Virus record (IMG/VR): IMGVR_UViG_3300035701_000369
Span: 1-20,193 of that record
Length of the DNA stretch: 20,193 bases
Strand: one strand, 5' to 3'
Origin: a virus
The translations under genes and the position numbers were made by a program. The notes under the pieces are model-generated. The model made no database searches. It was not told where the DNA came from and worked only from the letters and a program-made list of their open reading frames with translations. Shown here piece after piece: positions 1-5,529 of this stretch. Each line of letters opens with the position of its first letter. Position 1 is the first letter of the stretch.

Positions 1-1
1 T

Positions 2-451
2 AAATGGCTAAATGAAAATAATAAATGGCTAAGAGCGGTCGCTGTTCTTATGAACGGTCCAAAATATCCAATTGAATCCGGATCTACTATGAGTGTAATT
101 TCATTATTGAAACCCGAAGGTATTGATACGCCTAGACAAGTAATATGGAGTGAGCTTAAGGGATTAAGTAAAAGTCAAGATTTTTATGTAACCAAATTTA
201 ATCGAGATAGAGTATCACCAGATTCTCTTGTTACTCGTTTTCATAAAACAGTATTTTTAAATCCAAATACTCAAATTCCACGATCTGAAATTGTGATTAC
301 AAAAATGAGTAATAGTAATCATACATATGTGGGGCCTGTTAGTATTGGTCCACCCACGTCTACGGGAGCTGGTATTGGATTATCTGAATCGTTAATGAGA
401 AAATTAGGATTAACTGATGGCCAAGTAGTATATTTCAAACTATCAGAATGA
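2..451 (+). CDS. Unrecognised phage protein, 5' end outside window
   Basis: The reading frame is open from base 2 to the stop at 449-451, so this is probably the C-terminal part (at least 149 residues) of a longer protein. An ATG at position 50 could be a start, but the bases before it (aagagcggtcgctgttctt) are GC-richer than, and unlike, the A-rich leaders in front of the other genes here. The frame upstream reads sensibly (KWLNENNKWLRAVAVL), so I prefer a start left of the window. The visible part has no cysteine, no membrane segment and a Gly/Pro/Ser-rich turn region (VGPVSIGPPTSTGAGIG), followed by a short hydrophobic C-terminus (LGLTDGQVVYFKL) that looks like a beta strand pair. I do not recognise the family. 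The two genes that follow look like virion or virion-associated proteins, which makes a structural role possible but unproven. Confidence 0.6.
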   Translation, partial: KWLNENNKWLRAVAVLMNGPKYPIESGSTMSVISLLKPEGIDTPRQVIWSELKGLSKSQDFYVTKFNRDRVSPDSLVTRFHKTVFLNPNTQIPRSEIVITKMSNSNHTYVGPVSIGPPTSTGAGIGLSESLMRKLGLTDGQVVYFKLSE

Positions 452-469
452 GATTAGTAAATTGCTAGA

Positions 470-477
470 TATTTATA
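470..477 (+). promoter_or_regulatory. Candidate TATTTATA promoter element
   Basis: TATTTATA lies 21 bases before the ATG at 491 in a 39-base gap. Similar boxes lie in the gaps before the ATGs at 9929 (TATTTATG, 9904-9911) and 13663 (TATTTATA, 13649-13656), all in front of probable late genes. The sequence is AT-rich, so chance is a real alternative. Confidence 0.25.
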
Positions 478-490
478 TAAAAATAAAAAT

Positions 491-688
491 ATGAATAATA
501 CAGACAAGGCATTAGATGATTTTTTAACTAAAACAGTTATTAAGGATGTCTCTGAAGATGGGAAAGAAGAAACGGTTTGTGATCTAGAAACTGGCGAATG
601 CTATATAATTAGAACAAAAGATGGTCTAATTGAACGAATTAATAAGAAATATATAACTGAAGACGGAAGGTTATTATTACAAGATTAA
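491..688 (+). CDS. Small acidic hypothetical protein
   Basis: A 65-residue protein starting at an ATG with an A-rich leader (aaaataaaaat) and ending 11 bases before the next gene, so the two are probably co-transcribed. It has a charged N-terminal helix (DKALDDFL), then a strand-rich part with two cysteines in CDLETGECY (C30 and C37), then DGLIERINKKYI and a C-terminal EDGRLLLQ. The spaced cysteines could form a metal site as a dimer, but nothing proves this. I do not recognise a named family. It is real rather than a chance frame: it sits tightly between two same-strand genes, has the leader type used elsewhere here, and has a sensible amino-acid composition. A structural or virion-accessory role is a guess from position only. 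Confidence 0.65.
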   Translation: MNNTDKALDDFLTKTVIKDVSEDGKEETVCDLETGECYIIRTKDGLIERINKKYITEDGRLLLQD

Positions 689-699
689 AATATAAAAAC

Positions 700-1374
700 A
701 TGGGAACTTTACAAGAAGAATTAATCCGTTTTAACGCGATAAATAAGTACACAGAGAAGCTTATATCAGAACAGGAGCCGCCTTTACCAGTAGCGGGAGC
801 GCCACTACCCCCAGGTGGGGAAGCTCCATTACCGCCGCCAGCAGGAGAAGCAGGAGCCCCACCACCGCCAGCAGGAAAAGAAGGTGAATTACCCCCACCG
901 CCAGGTGAAGAAGAAACTCCGCCAGAAGTTGCAAAAGATGCTACTATTGATGACGAAACCGAAGAACTTGATGTTACAGATTTAGTTAATATGACAAAAA
1001 GTATTAAAAAGCAACTTGAAGATGCTCCAAAAGCTGAAATGGGGATAACTCAAAAAATGGATGATGTTTTTACAAAGTTAAATGATTTGGAAAGCAAATT
1101 AGGCGAAATGGATAGTGTTTTATCTAAAATTGATCAATTAGGAGCTGAAATCGAAAAAGTTAAACCAAAAACGCCAATAGAAAAACTTGAGATGAGATCA
1201 TTAGATTCATATCCATTTAACAAAAAGCCAGATGATTTTTTTGCAGAAAAGAGAGGCGAGATGGAAAAATCGGGTAAAAATGAATACGTATTAACTAAAG
1301 GTGATGTTGAAAATTACGGTAAATATGATGTAATGAAATCATTTAACCCGAATATAGATAATAATACCATGTAA
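700..1374 (+). CDS. Proline-rich, coiled-coil probable virion protein
   Basis: This 224-residue protein has three clear zones. Residues 1-26 form an amphipathic leader (LIRFNAINKYTEKLISE). Residues about 27-76 are a low-complexity linker of PPLP, LPPP and APPPP units spaced by Gly/Glu. Residues about 115-155 have the heptad pattern of a coiled coil (MDDVFTKLNDLESKLGEMD). A charged C-terminal region (about 160-224) contains YPFNKKPDDFFAEKR. There is no enzyme motif and no membrane segment. Such an architecture fits an elongated, oligomeric virion or scaffold-like part. The linker DNA (about 775-930) is more GC-rich than its surroundings because of the Pro/Gly codons. The leader ends in I-S-E, resembling the (I/L)-x-E sites cut by the T4 prohead protease; this is inference. 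An intrinsic terminator follows 13 bases after the stop, making this the last gene of its transcript. No family name can be given. Confidence 0.7.
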   Translation: MGTLQEELIRFNAINKYTEKLISEQEPPLPVAGAPLPPGGEAPLPPPAGEAGAPPPPAGKEGELPPPPGEEETPPEVAKDATIDDETEELDVTDLVNMTKSIKKQLEDAPKAEMGITQKMDDVFTKLNDLESKLGEMDSVLSKIDQLGAEIEKVKPKTPIEKLEMRSLDSYPFNKKPDDFFAEKRGEMEKSGKNEYVLTKGDVENYGKYDVMKSFNPNIDNNTM

Positions 1375-1387
1375 ATAATAATTTTTT

Positions 1388-1430
1388 GATAAAAAAGAGG
1401 GTCTGATTTTGAAATCAGACTTTTTTTATC
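1388..1430 (+). terminator. Intrinsic terminator after the proline-rich gene
   Basis: The stem GTCTGATTT (1401-1409) pairs perfectly with AAATCAGAC (1412-1420), followed by seven T (1421-1427). Outside the stem, GATAAAAAA (1388-1396) can pair with TTTTTTATC (1422-1430), with a GAGG bulge on the left. The structure could therefore work in both directions, although no minus-strand genes are visible. Confidence 0.85.
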
Positions 1431-1504
1431 TATATTTTCAAAAAAAATAAAGTTAGAAATAACACAACATTATTTTGAAATCAAATTTTTTTTATGTATA
1501 TTTT
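1407..1504 (+). repeat. Two-copy direct repeat of a promoter-like block
   Basis: The 32-base blocks 1407-1438 and 1473-1504 match at 29 of 32 positions and start 66 bases apart. Both run TTTTGAAATCA, a T tract, then TATATTTT. The first copy overlaps the right arm and T tract of the terminator. The second leads into the SSB gene. Each copy keeps the spacing of a promoter (TTG, 19 bases, TATATTTT). Confidence 0.75.
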
Positions 1505-1505
1505 G
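1475..1505 (+). promoter_or_regulatory. Predicted Bacteroidota-type promoter of the SSB gene
   Basis: TTG (1475-1477) is followed after 19 bases by TATATTTTG (1497-1505), close to the Bacteroidota primary-sigma consensus TTG-N19-TAnnTTTG but with one extra base between TA and TTTG. It lies between a terminator and the gp32-like gene at 1545, leaving an untranslated leader of roughly 30 bases. It is the most convincing promoter in the window and probably serves the replication genes that follow. Confidence 0.55.
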
Positions 1506-1544
1506 ATTATTAATAATTATAAATTAAACTAAATTAATTAAACT

Positions 1545-2381
1545 ATGGGAACATTTGAAGCTGTACAAGCACAGTATGAAAAAAACAAAAACGCCGCAAG
1601 CGGCAGTAAATTTGCCTCTCAAGAGGAACGAATGAAAAAGTATTTTACCACCGTATTACCGAAAGGTTCTACTGGTGAAGAAAGACGGATACGTATTTTA
1701 CCCACAAAAGATGGATCATCTCCATTTGTTGAGGTGAAGTTCCATGAGGTACAGGTTGATGGAAAATGGGTTAAATTATATGACCCGGCACAGGAAAATA
1801 AACGATCTCCTTTAAATGAAGTTAAGGATAGCCTTGACGCCACAGGTGTTGAATCAGACAAAGAATTGGCGAAATCCTATCGTTCTCGCAAATATTTTAT
1901 TACAAAAGTCATCGATAGAGATCATGAACAAGATGGCCCAAAATTCTGGAGATTTAAATTTAACTATAAGGGAGAAGGAATTTATGATAAAATTTGGCCC
2001 ATCTTTCGTAGTAAAGGCGATATTACCGATATTACTAAAGGTAGGGATTTAATTCTTTCTTTATCTTTAACTAAATCAGGAGCAGGTAAGGAATATACAC
2101 AAATTAGTTCAATAATTCAGGAAGATCCAAGTCCGTTAAGTACTGATGAAGAACAGGTACAGAAATGGGTTAATGATACTTTAGTGTGGTCGGATGTTTA
2201 CTCTAAGAAACCAGAAGAATATCTTGATATGGTTGCAAACGGAGAAACCCCAAAATGGGATCCAAATGCCAAGAAATTTGTTTCCGCATCGTCTGGCGAA
2301 CAAACAATAGGTGGTTCAGAACCCCTTGTAGATCCACAGGCCGATGAGGCGCCTGACGATGACGCAGATTTGCCATTTTAA
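1545..2381 (+). CDS. T4 gp32-like single-stranded DNA-binding protein
   Basis: A 278-residue protein that should coat ssDNA during replication and recombination. Family evidence is the gp32-like core: RRIRILPTKDGSSPF (compare T4 IRFLPSKNDEQAPF), then a His-containing strand and DGKWVKLYD (compare NGKWYIE), then FWRFKFNYKGEGIYDKI (compare VFKYRFGKKIWDKI) and the GRDLILSLSLTKSG strand. T4 gp32 has about 301 residues, so the size fits. Two oddities stand out. The protein has no cysteine at all, so the gp32 zinc ligands are gone: SPLN stands where T4 has CPVC. The last residues are DDDADLPF, resembling the protein-interaction tip of bacterial SSB (DDDIPF in E. coli) rather than the T4 tail. The next gene encodes a UvsX-like recombinase, the natural partner of gp32. 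Expression probably starts from the promoter at 1475-1505. Confidence 0.85.
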   Translation: MGTFEAVQAQYEKNKNAASGSKFASQEERMKKYFTTVLPKGSTGEERRIRILPTKDGSSPFVEVKFHEVQVDGKWVKLYDPAQENKRSPLNEVKDSLDATGVESDKELAKSYRSRKYFITKVIDRDHEQDGPKFWRFKFNYKGEGIYDKIWPIFRSKGDITDITKGRDLILSLSLTKSGAGKEYTQISSIIQEDPSPLSTDEEQVQKWVNDTLVWSDVYSKKPEEYLDMVANGETPKWDPNAKKFVSASSGEQTIGGSEPLVDPQADEAPDDDADLPF

Positions 2382-2399
2382 GCATGCAAATTGCCTGTT

Positions 2400-2431
2400 A
2401 ATCTTCCGATTCCTAATCGAATCGGAAGATT
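2400..2431 (+). promoter_or_regulatory. Perfect 13-bp hairpin between SSB and recombinase genes
   Basis: AATCTTCCGATTC (2400-2412) pairs perfectly with GAATCGGAAGATT (2419-2431) around a CTAATC loop. No T tract follows (cccagtaattt), so a standard intrinsic terminator is unlikely. It could be an mRNA processing or stability element, an attenuator that lowers recombinase level relative to SSB, or a protein-binding site. Confidence 0.6.
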
Positions 2432-2467
2432 CCCAGTAATTTAATAAAACAAATAAAACACAAATAT

Positions 2468-3508
2468 ATGGCAGCAATTAAAAAAATGGATTTTTCGGCA
2501 ATACAAAAAAAATATTCACAAGAAGCCTCATTTAAACCCGATAGATATTTTGATTTAGGAGACGCTTTCGTGGACGCTTGCGGTATTCCCGGCCCCGCTA
2601 TGGGACATTTAAATATGTTTTTAGGTCATACTGACACGGGAAAAACAACGGCATTAATTAAAACAGCGGTTGATGCCCAGAAAAAGGGTATATTACCGGT
2701 TTTTGTTATAACAGAACAGAAATGGACGTTTTTTCATGCAAAACTTATGGGGCTTGTATGTGAACAAAAGATAGATGAAAAAAATGGTGAAAGTGAATGG
2801 AGTGGGTTTTTTCTTTTTAATAATCATTTTGATTATATTGAACAAATTACAGATTATATTAACACTATACTTGATGCACAAGACAAGGGTGAGGTAGACT
2901 ATGATTTATGTTTTTTATGGGATTCCGTGGGATCTATACCATGCAAAATGACCTATGAAGGTAAAGGTGGTAAACAACATAATGCTGCTGTGTTAGCAGA
3001 TAAAATAGGGATGGGATTAAATCAGAGAATTACAGGATCAAGAAGATCCGATAAGAAATATACTAATACATTAGTTATTTGTAATCAGCCATGGGTTGAA
3101 TTACCTGAAAGTAGAAATCCAAAAGCTCAACCGAGAATTAAAGCTAAGGGAGGAGAATCTATCTGGCTGAATTCAACATTAGTTTTTTTATTTGGAAATC
3201 AAAAAAATGCGGGAATAACTAAAATTTCAATAGCAAAAAACAGTAGAAAGGTTAAAATTGCAACTAGAACTAAAGTTAGTGTTATGAAAAACCATATCAA
3301 CGGATTAGGTTATGAAGATGGTAAGATTTTGGTCACCACGCATGATTTTATGAAAGCTAGAAGCGAGGCTGATGAAAAGAAATCCATCGAAGATTATAAA
3401 AAACTAGCTGGGGAATATATTAGTGAGCGTCTTGGTGTTAATATTACCGATATAGAAGATGCAAAAGTTGAAATGGAAGATATTGAAATGGAAGAGGCTG
3501 AAGAATAA
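2468..3508 (+). CDS. uvsX: UvsX/RecA-like strand-exchange recombinase
   Basis: A 346-residue ATPase of the RecA fold, slightly shorter than T4 UvsX (about 390). Walker A is GHTDTGKT (residues 53-60). The strand VFVITEQKW supplies a probable catalytic Glu (E83). Walker B is YDLCFLWDSVGSIP with D152. NQPWV (from N206) matches the RecA NQ sensor, and KGGESIWLNSTLVFLFG matches the RecA GGNALKFYAS region. The C-terminus is strongly acidic (DIEDAKVEMEDIEMEEAEE), as in many RecA/UvsX proteins where an acidic tail tempers DNA binding. Its role would be to form filaments on SSB-coated DNA and drive recombination-dependent replication and repair. It follows the gp32-like gene by 86 bases, with only the hairpin between them. 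A KaiC-like or DnaB-like ATPase is a less likely alternative, given the GGxxxxxxxS region and the neighbour. Confidence 0.85.
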   Translation: MAAIKKMDFSAIQKKYSQEASFKPDRYFDLGDAFVDACGIPGPAMGHLNMFLGHTDTGKTTALIKTAVDAQKKGILPVFVITEQKWTFFHAKLMGLVCEQKIDEKNGESEWSGFFLFNNHFDYIEQITDYINTILDAQDKGEVDYDLCFLWDSVGSIPCKMTYEGKGGKQHNAAVLADKIGMGLNQRITGSRRSDKKYTNTLVICNQPWVELPESRNPKAQPRIKAKGGESIWLNSTLVFLFGNQKNAGITKISIAKNSRKVKIATRTKVSVMKNHINGLGYEDGKILVTTHDFMKARSEADEKKSIEDYKKLAGEYISERLGVNITDIEDAKVEMEDIEMEEAEE

Positions 3509-3512
3509 TTAC

Positions 3513-3540
3513 ATAAATAAATAAATAAATAAATAAATAA
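3513..3540 (+). repeat. Seven-unit ATAA tetranucleotide repeat before an outer-membrane gene
   Basis: ATAA is repeated exactly seven times (28 bases) and ends six bases before the ATG at 3546, followed by AAAAAC. It forms almost the entire leader of the gene for the predicted outer-membrane protein. Four-base repeats can change copy number by slippage, which would alter spacing between a promoter and the start. A-rich leaders are normal here, but a perfect seven-fold unit is not. Confidence 0.85.
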
Positions 3541-3545
3541 AAAAC

Positions 3546-4025
3546 ATGAAAAAATTATTAATTTTAATGGCTTTCGTAGCCATAACAATTTCGGGATTTT
3601 CGCAAAGTGCGTGGGATGGATTTCTTCGTCCTGTTACCCATCAACAATTTGAAAACCGTTTGGCAGCGAATCCTTTGAAAGCGGTTGCAACAGGTTCATC
3701 AGTATGGTTATTTAGGCCGGCAATTGAAATTTCTGCAACTCAATTAGTTTATGATAGAACAACAAAGGATTGGGCATCTTCGTCATTTACATCAGCAGGA
3801 GTAGGGCTTGGTTATCAACATTATGTTGACAATAATGGTACTCCATATAATAATTATGGATTTAATTTATTGATATTATTTACTGCCATACCAACAGAAA
3901 CGTCTCCCGCTTCAGTATCTTTTGCAGGAACATTTAGTGCTTTAAAGTTTATAGATATTGGAGGTGGATATAATGCCACAACAAAAAATCCTTTTGTTCT
4001 TTTAGGAATATCATACAATTTCTAG
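3546..4025 (+). CDS. Predicted small outer-membrane beta-barrel protein
   Basis: A 159-residue secreted protein. Residues 1-20 (MKKLLILMAFVAITISGFSQ) are a textbook Sec signal peptide with a Bacteroidota-style end, probably cut before S21. The mature part is rich in alternating aromatic/hydrophobic strands and Gly turns (GVGLGYQHYVDNNG, FIDIGGGYNAT) and ends FVLLGISYNF. A C-terminal aromatic residue is the usual recognition signal for outer-membrane barrel assembly. At this length, six to eight strands are plausible. No lipoprotein cysteine or enzyme motif is seen. It lies between the recombinase and nuclease genes, although it has no obvious replication role. It may be a moron that modifies the infected cell surface, for example to block superinfection. 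A virion role cannot be excluded, and the function is not known. Confidence 0.7.
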   Translation: MKKLLILMAFVAITISGFSQSAWDGFLRPVTHQQFENRLAANPLKAVATGSSVWLFRPAIEISATQLVYDRTTKDWASSSFTSAGVGLGYQHYVDNNGTPYNNYGFNLLILFTAIPTETSPASVSFAGTFSALKFIDIGGGYNATTKNPFVLLGISYNF

Positions 4026-4050
4026 AAATATTCACGAATAATAAAGATGA

Positions 4051-5061
4051 ATGACCACTTTGCTTGTTGATGGTGATAATTTATTAACCATTGGCTTTTA
4101 CGGCGCCAAAAATTTCTTTTATAAAGGAAATCATATTGGGGGAATATTTCATTTTCTTAATACGCTCAGAATATCATTTGAGAACTATCATTTAGAAAAA
4201 ATTGCGGTTTTTTGGGATGGAGAAGATAGCTCACTATCAAGGAAAAAAATATATCATCATTACAAGGAAAACAGAAAATCTAGACTTAAATCTGAAGAGG
4301 AAGAAAGTTCTTACAATTATCAAAGAAGTAGGATAAAACAATATCTCGAAGAAGTTTATGTGAGGCAAGGAGAGTATGCATATTGTGAATCGGATGATTG
4401 TATAGCATATTATGTTCAAAATTCCCCACATGAAAAGAAAATAATTTTTTCTTCAGACGGAGATTTAACTCAACTTGTTTCAAAAGATACGCAATTATAT
4501 AACCCATCTCATAGAAAACTTTATAAACCAAAAGACAGTTTTGTCTATGATCATGAAGAAGTTCTAATTGAGAACATTAAGCTGGTAAAAATGTTGTGTG
4601 GCGACTATTCTGACAATATAGCAGGTATCAGAAGTCTTGGAATTAAAAGACTTCTGGTTTTATTTCCTGAAATTGTAACTCAACCCCTTACATTAGATTA
4701 TGTAAAACATAAAGCCAATTTCCTTTTCGAACAGGATAAGGAAGATAAAATTATACAAAATTTATTAACTGGGGTTACTAAATATGGTGTATTCGGTGAA
4801 GAATTTTACCAGATTAATAGTAGTATTGTGAGTTTAGATAATCCAATATTAACAGATGAGGCAAAGGAAGGTATAAACTCTTTAATAAATGAAAATCTTG
4901 ATCCTGAAGGGAGGTCATATAAAAACACAATGAAAATGATGATGGAAGATGGGTTATTTAATGTTCTTCCAAAGTCAGATGATGCGTGGATTAAATTTTT
5001 GAATCCATTCCTCAGATTAACTAGAAAAGAAAAAAATAAACGATTAAATTTTAAAAGATAA
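4051..5061 (+). CDS. FEN-family 5'-3' exonuclease (T4 RNase H-like)
   Basis: A 336-residue member of the FEN/5' nuclease family; T4 RNase H has about 305 residues. Metal-binding and substrate residues are in the expected order: LLVDGDN (D7, D9), VFWDGEDSSLSRKKIYHHYK (D56, R64, Y71, K72), then R75, CESDDCIAYY (E113, D115, D116), IIFSSDGDLTQL (D136, D138), and LCGDYSDNIAGIRSLGIKR (D185, D188), which begins the helix-3-turn-helix DNA clamp. The family removes RNA primers and 5' flaps from lagging-strand fragments using two metal ions. The C-terminal third is less conserved and ends in a basic stretch (RKEKNKRLNFKR) that probably binds DNA or a partner. The ATG at 4051 puts LLVDGDN at the extreme N-terminus, as expected. 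The gene sits among replication genes, 4 bases before the next. Confidence 0.88.
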   Translation: MTTLLVDGDNLLTIGFYGAKNFFYKGNHIGGIFHFLNTLRISFENYHLEKIAVFWDGEDSSLSRKKIYHHYKENRKSRLKSEEEESSYNYQRSRIKQYLEEVYVRQGEYAYCESDDCIAYYVQNSPHEKKIIFSSDGDLTQLVSKDTQLYNPSHRKLYKPKDSFVYDHEEVLIENIKLVKMLCGDYSDNIAGIRSLGIKRLLVLFPEIVTQPLTLDYVKHKANFLFEQDKEDKIIQNLLTGVTKYGVFGEEFYQINSSIVSLDNPILTDEAKEGINSLINENLDPEGRSYKNTMKMMMEDGLFNVLPKSDDAWIKFLNPFLRLTRKEKNKRLNFKR

Positions 5062-5065
5062 AAAT

Positions 5066-5515
5066 ATGCAGAGTCAAGATATTACTAAATTCGAGTTTCT
5101 CTTAACGCTAGAAAAAAATATAGTTATTCAGAGATATTTTAATGTTCCACATTATAACCCAAATGCAAGATATTCGGTAAATTTATATGAGTGCATAAAA
5201 GAAATTTGTAGAGAAATTTCGATAGATTTGAAAAATAAAACATTGGATTTAATGAGTGAGAATACGGAATTTATTACGGATGCACAGAAAGCCGAGGATC
5301 GTATAAACACAAAAGAAGAATACTTTTTATTAAGAATAAAGCTAGGGGAAGATGTATTTATTTCTAGGATCTTTCCCGCTCATATTTATCACCCCAAAGC
5401 AAGGTATGCGGTGGACATTAGACCAAAAGTCAGACAGATATTATTAAGTTTAACAAATGTATTATCGTCTGAAGTCTTGACCACTAATTATCTACAATAT
5501 GAGCTAAAAAAGTAA
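5066..5515 (+). CDS. Internally duplicated protein of unknown function
   Basis: A 149-residue protein built from two related halves. Residues about 9-52 contain FEFLLTLEKNIVIQRYF then HYNPNARYSV; residues about 85-130 contain YFLLRIKLGEDVFISRIF then IYHPKARYAV. The shared pattern is a hydrophobic strand pair, an Arg, an aromatic, then Y-x-P-x-A-R-Y-x-V and a helix. A linker with acidic and Ser residues (about 53-84) joins them. No catalytic motif is visible. I do not recognise the family. It begins 4 bases after the nuclease gene and ends 14 bases before the helicase gene, so it is almost certainly expressed with them. A helicase-loading, mediator (UvsY-like) or regulatory role is possible by position only; I saw no sequence similarity to T4 gp59 or UvsY. 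Confidence 0.65.
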   Translation: MQSQDITKFEFLLTLEKNIVIQRYFNVPHYNPNARYSVNLYECIKEICREISIDLKNKTLDLMSENTEFITDAQKAEDRINTKEEYFLLRIKLGEDVFISRIFPAHIYHPKARYAVDIRPKVRQILLSLTNVLSSEVLTTNYLQYELKK

Positions 5516-5529
5516 AAAGAAAAAAGAAT

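Noticed and set aside
410-448. AbrB-like or double-psi-barrel C-terminus (GLTDGQVVYFKL) in the first gene
   Set aside because: The match is a short, common strand-turn-strand pattern and is not enough for a domain call.
1519-1527. T4 late-promoter-like TATAAATT before the SSB gene and again near 9840-9850
   Set aside because: Not the exact TATAAATA box; the first is before an early-type gene and the second before a terminator, so both are probably chance AT-rich matches.
1619-2385. Several other-frame and minus-strand open frames over the SSB gene
   Set aside because: They lie inside a gene with clear gp32-like motifs, have poor composition and no leaders.
3394-3588. Minus-strand frame with LFIYLFIYL repeats, membrane-like
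   Set aside because: The repeats are only the reverse complement of the ATAA tract and it overlaps the recombinase and outer-membrane genes.
5066-5515. UvsY or gp59 (helicase loader) identity for the duplicated protein
   Set aside because: Position would fit, but no sequence motif of either family is visible, so naming it would be guesswork.
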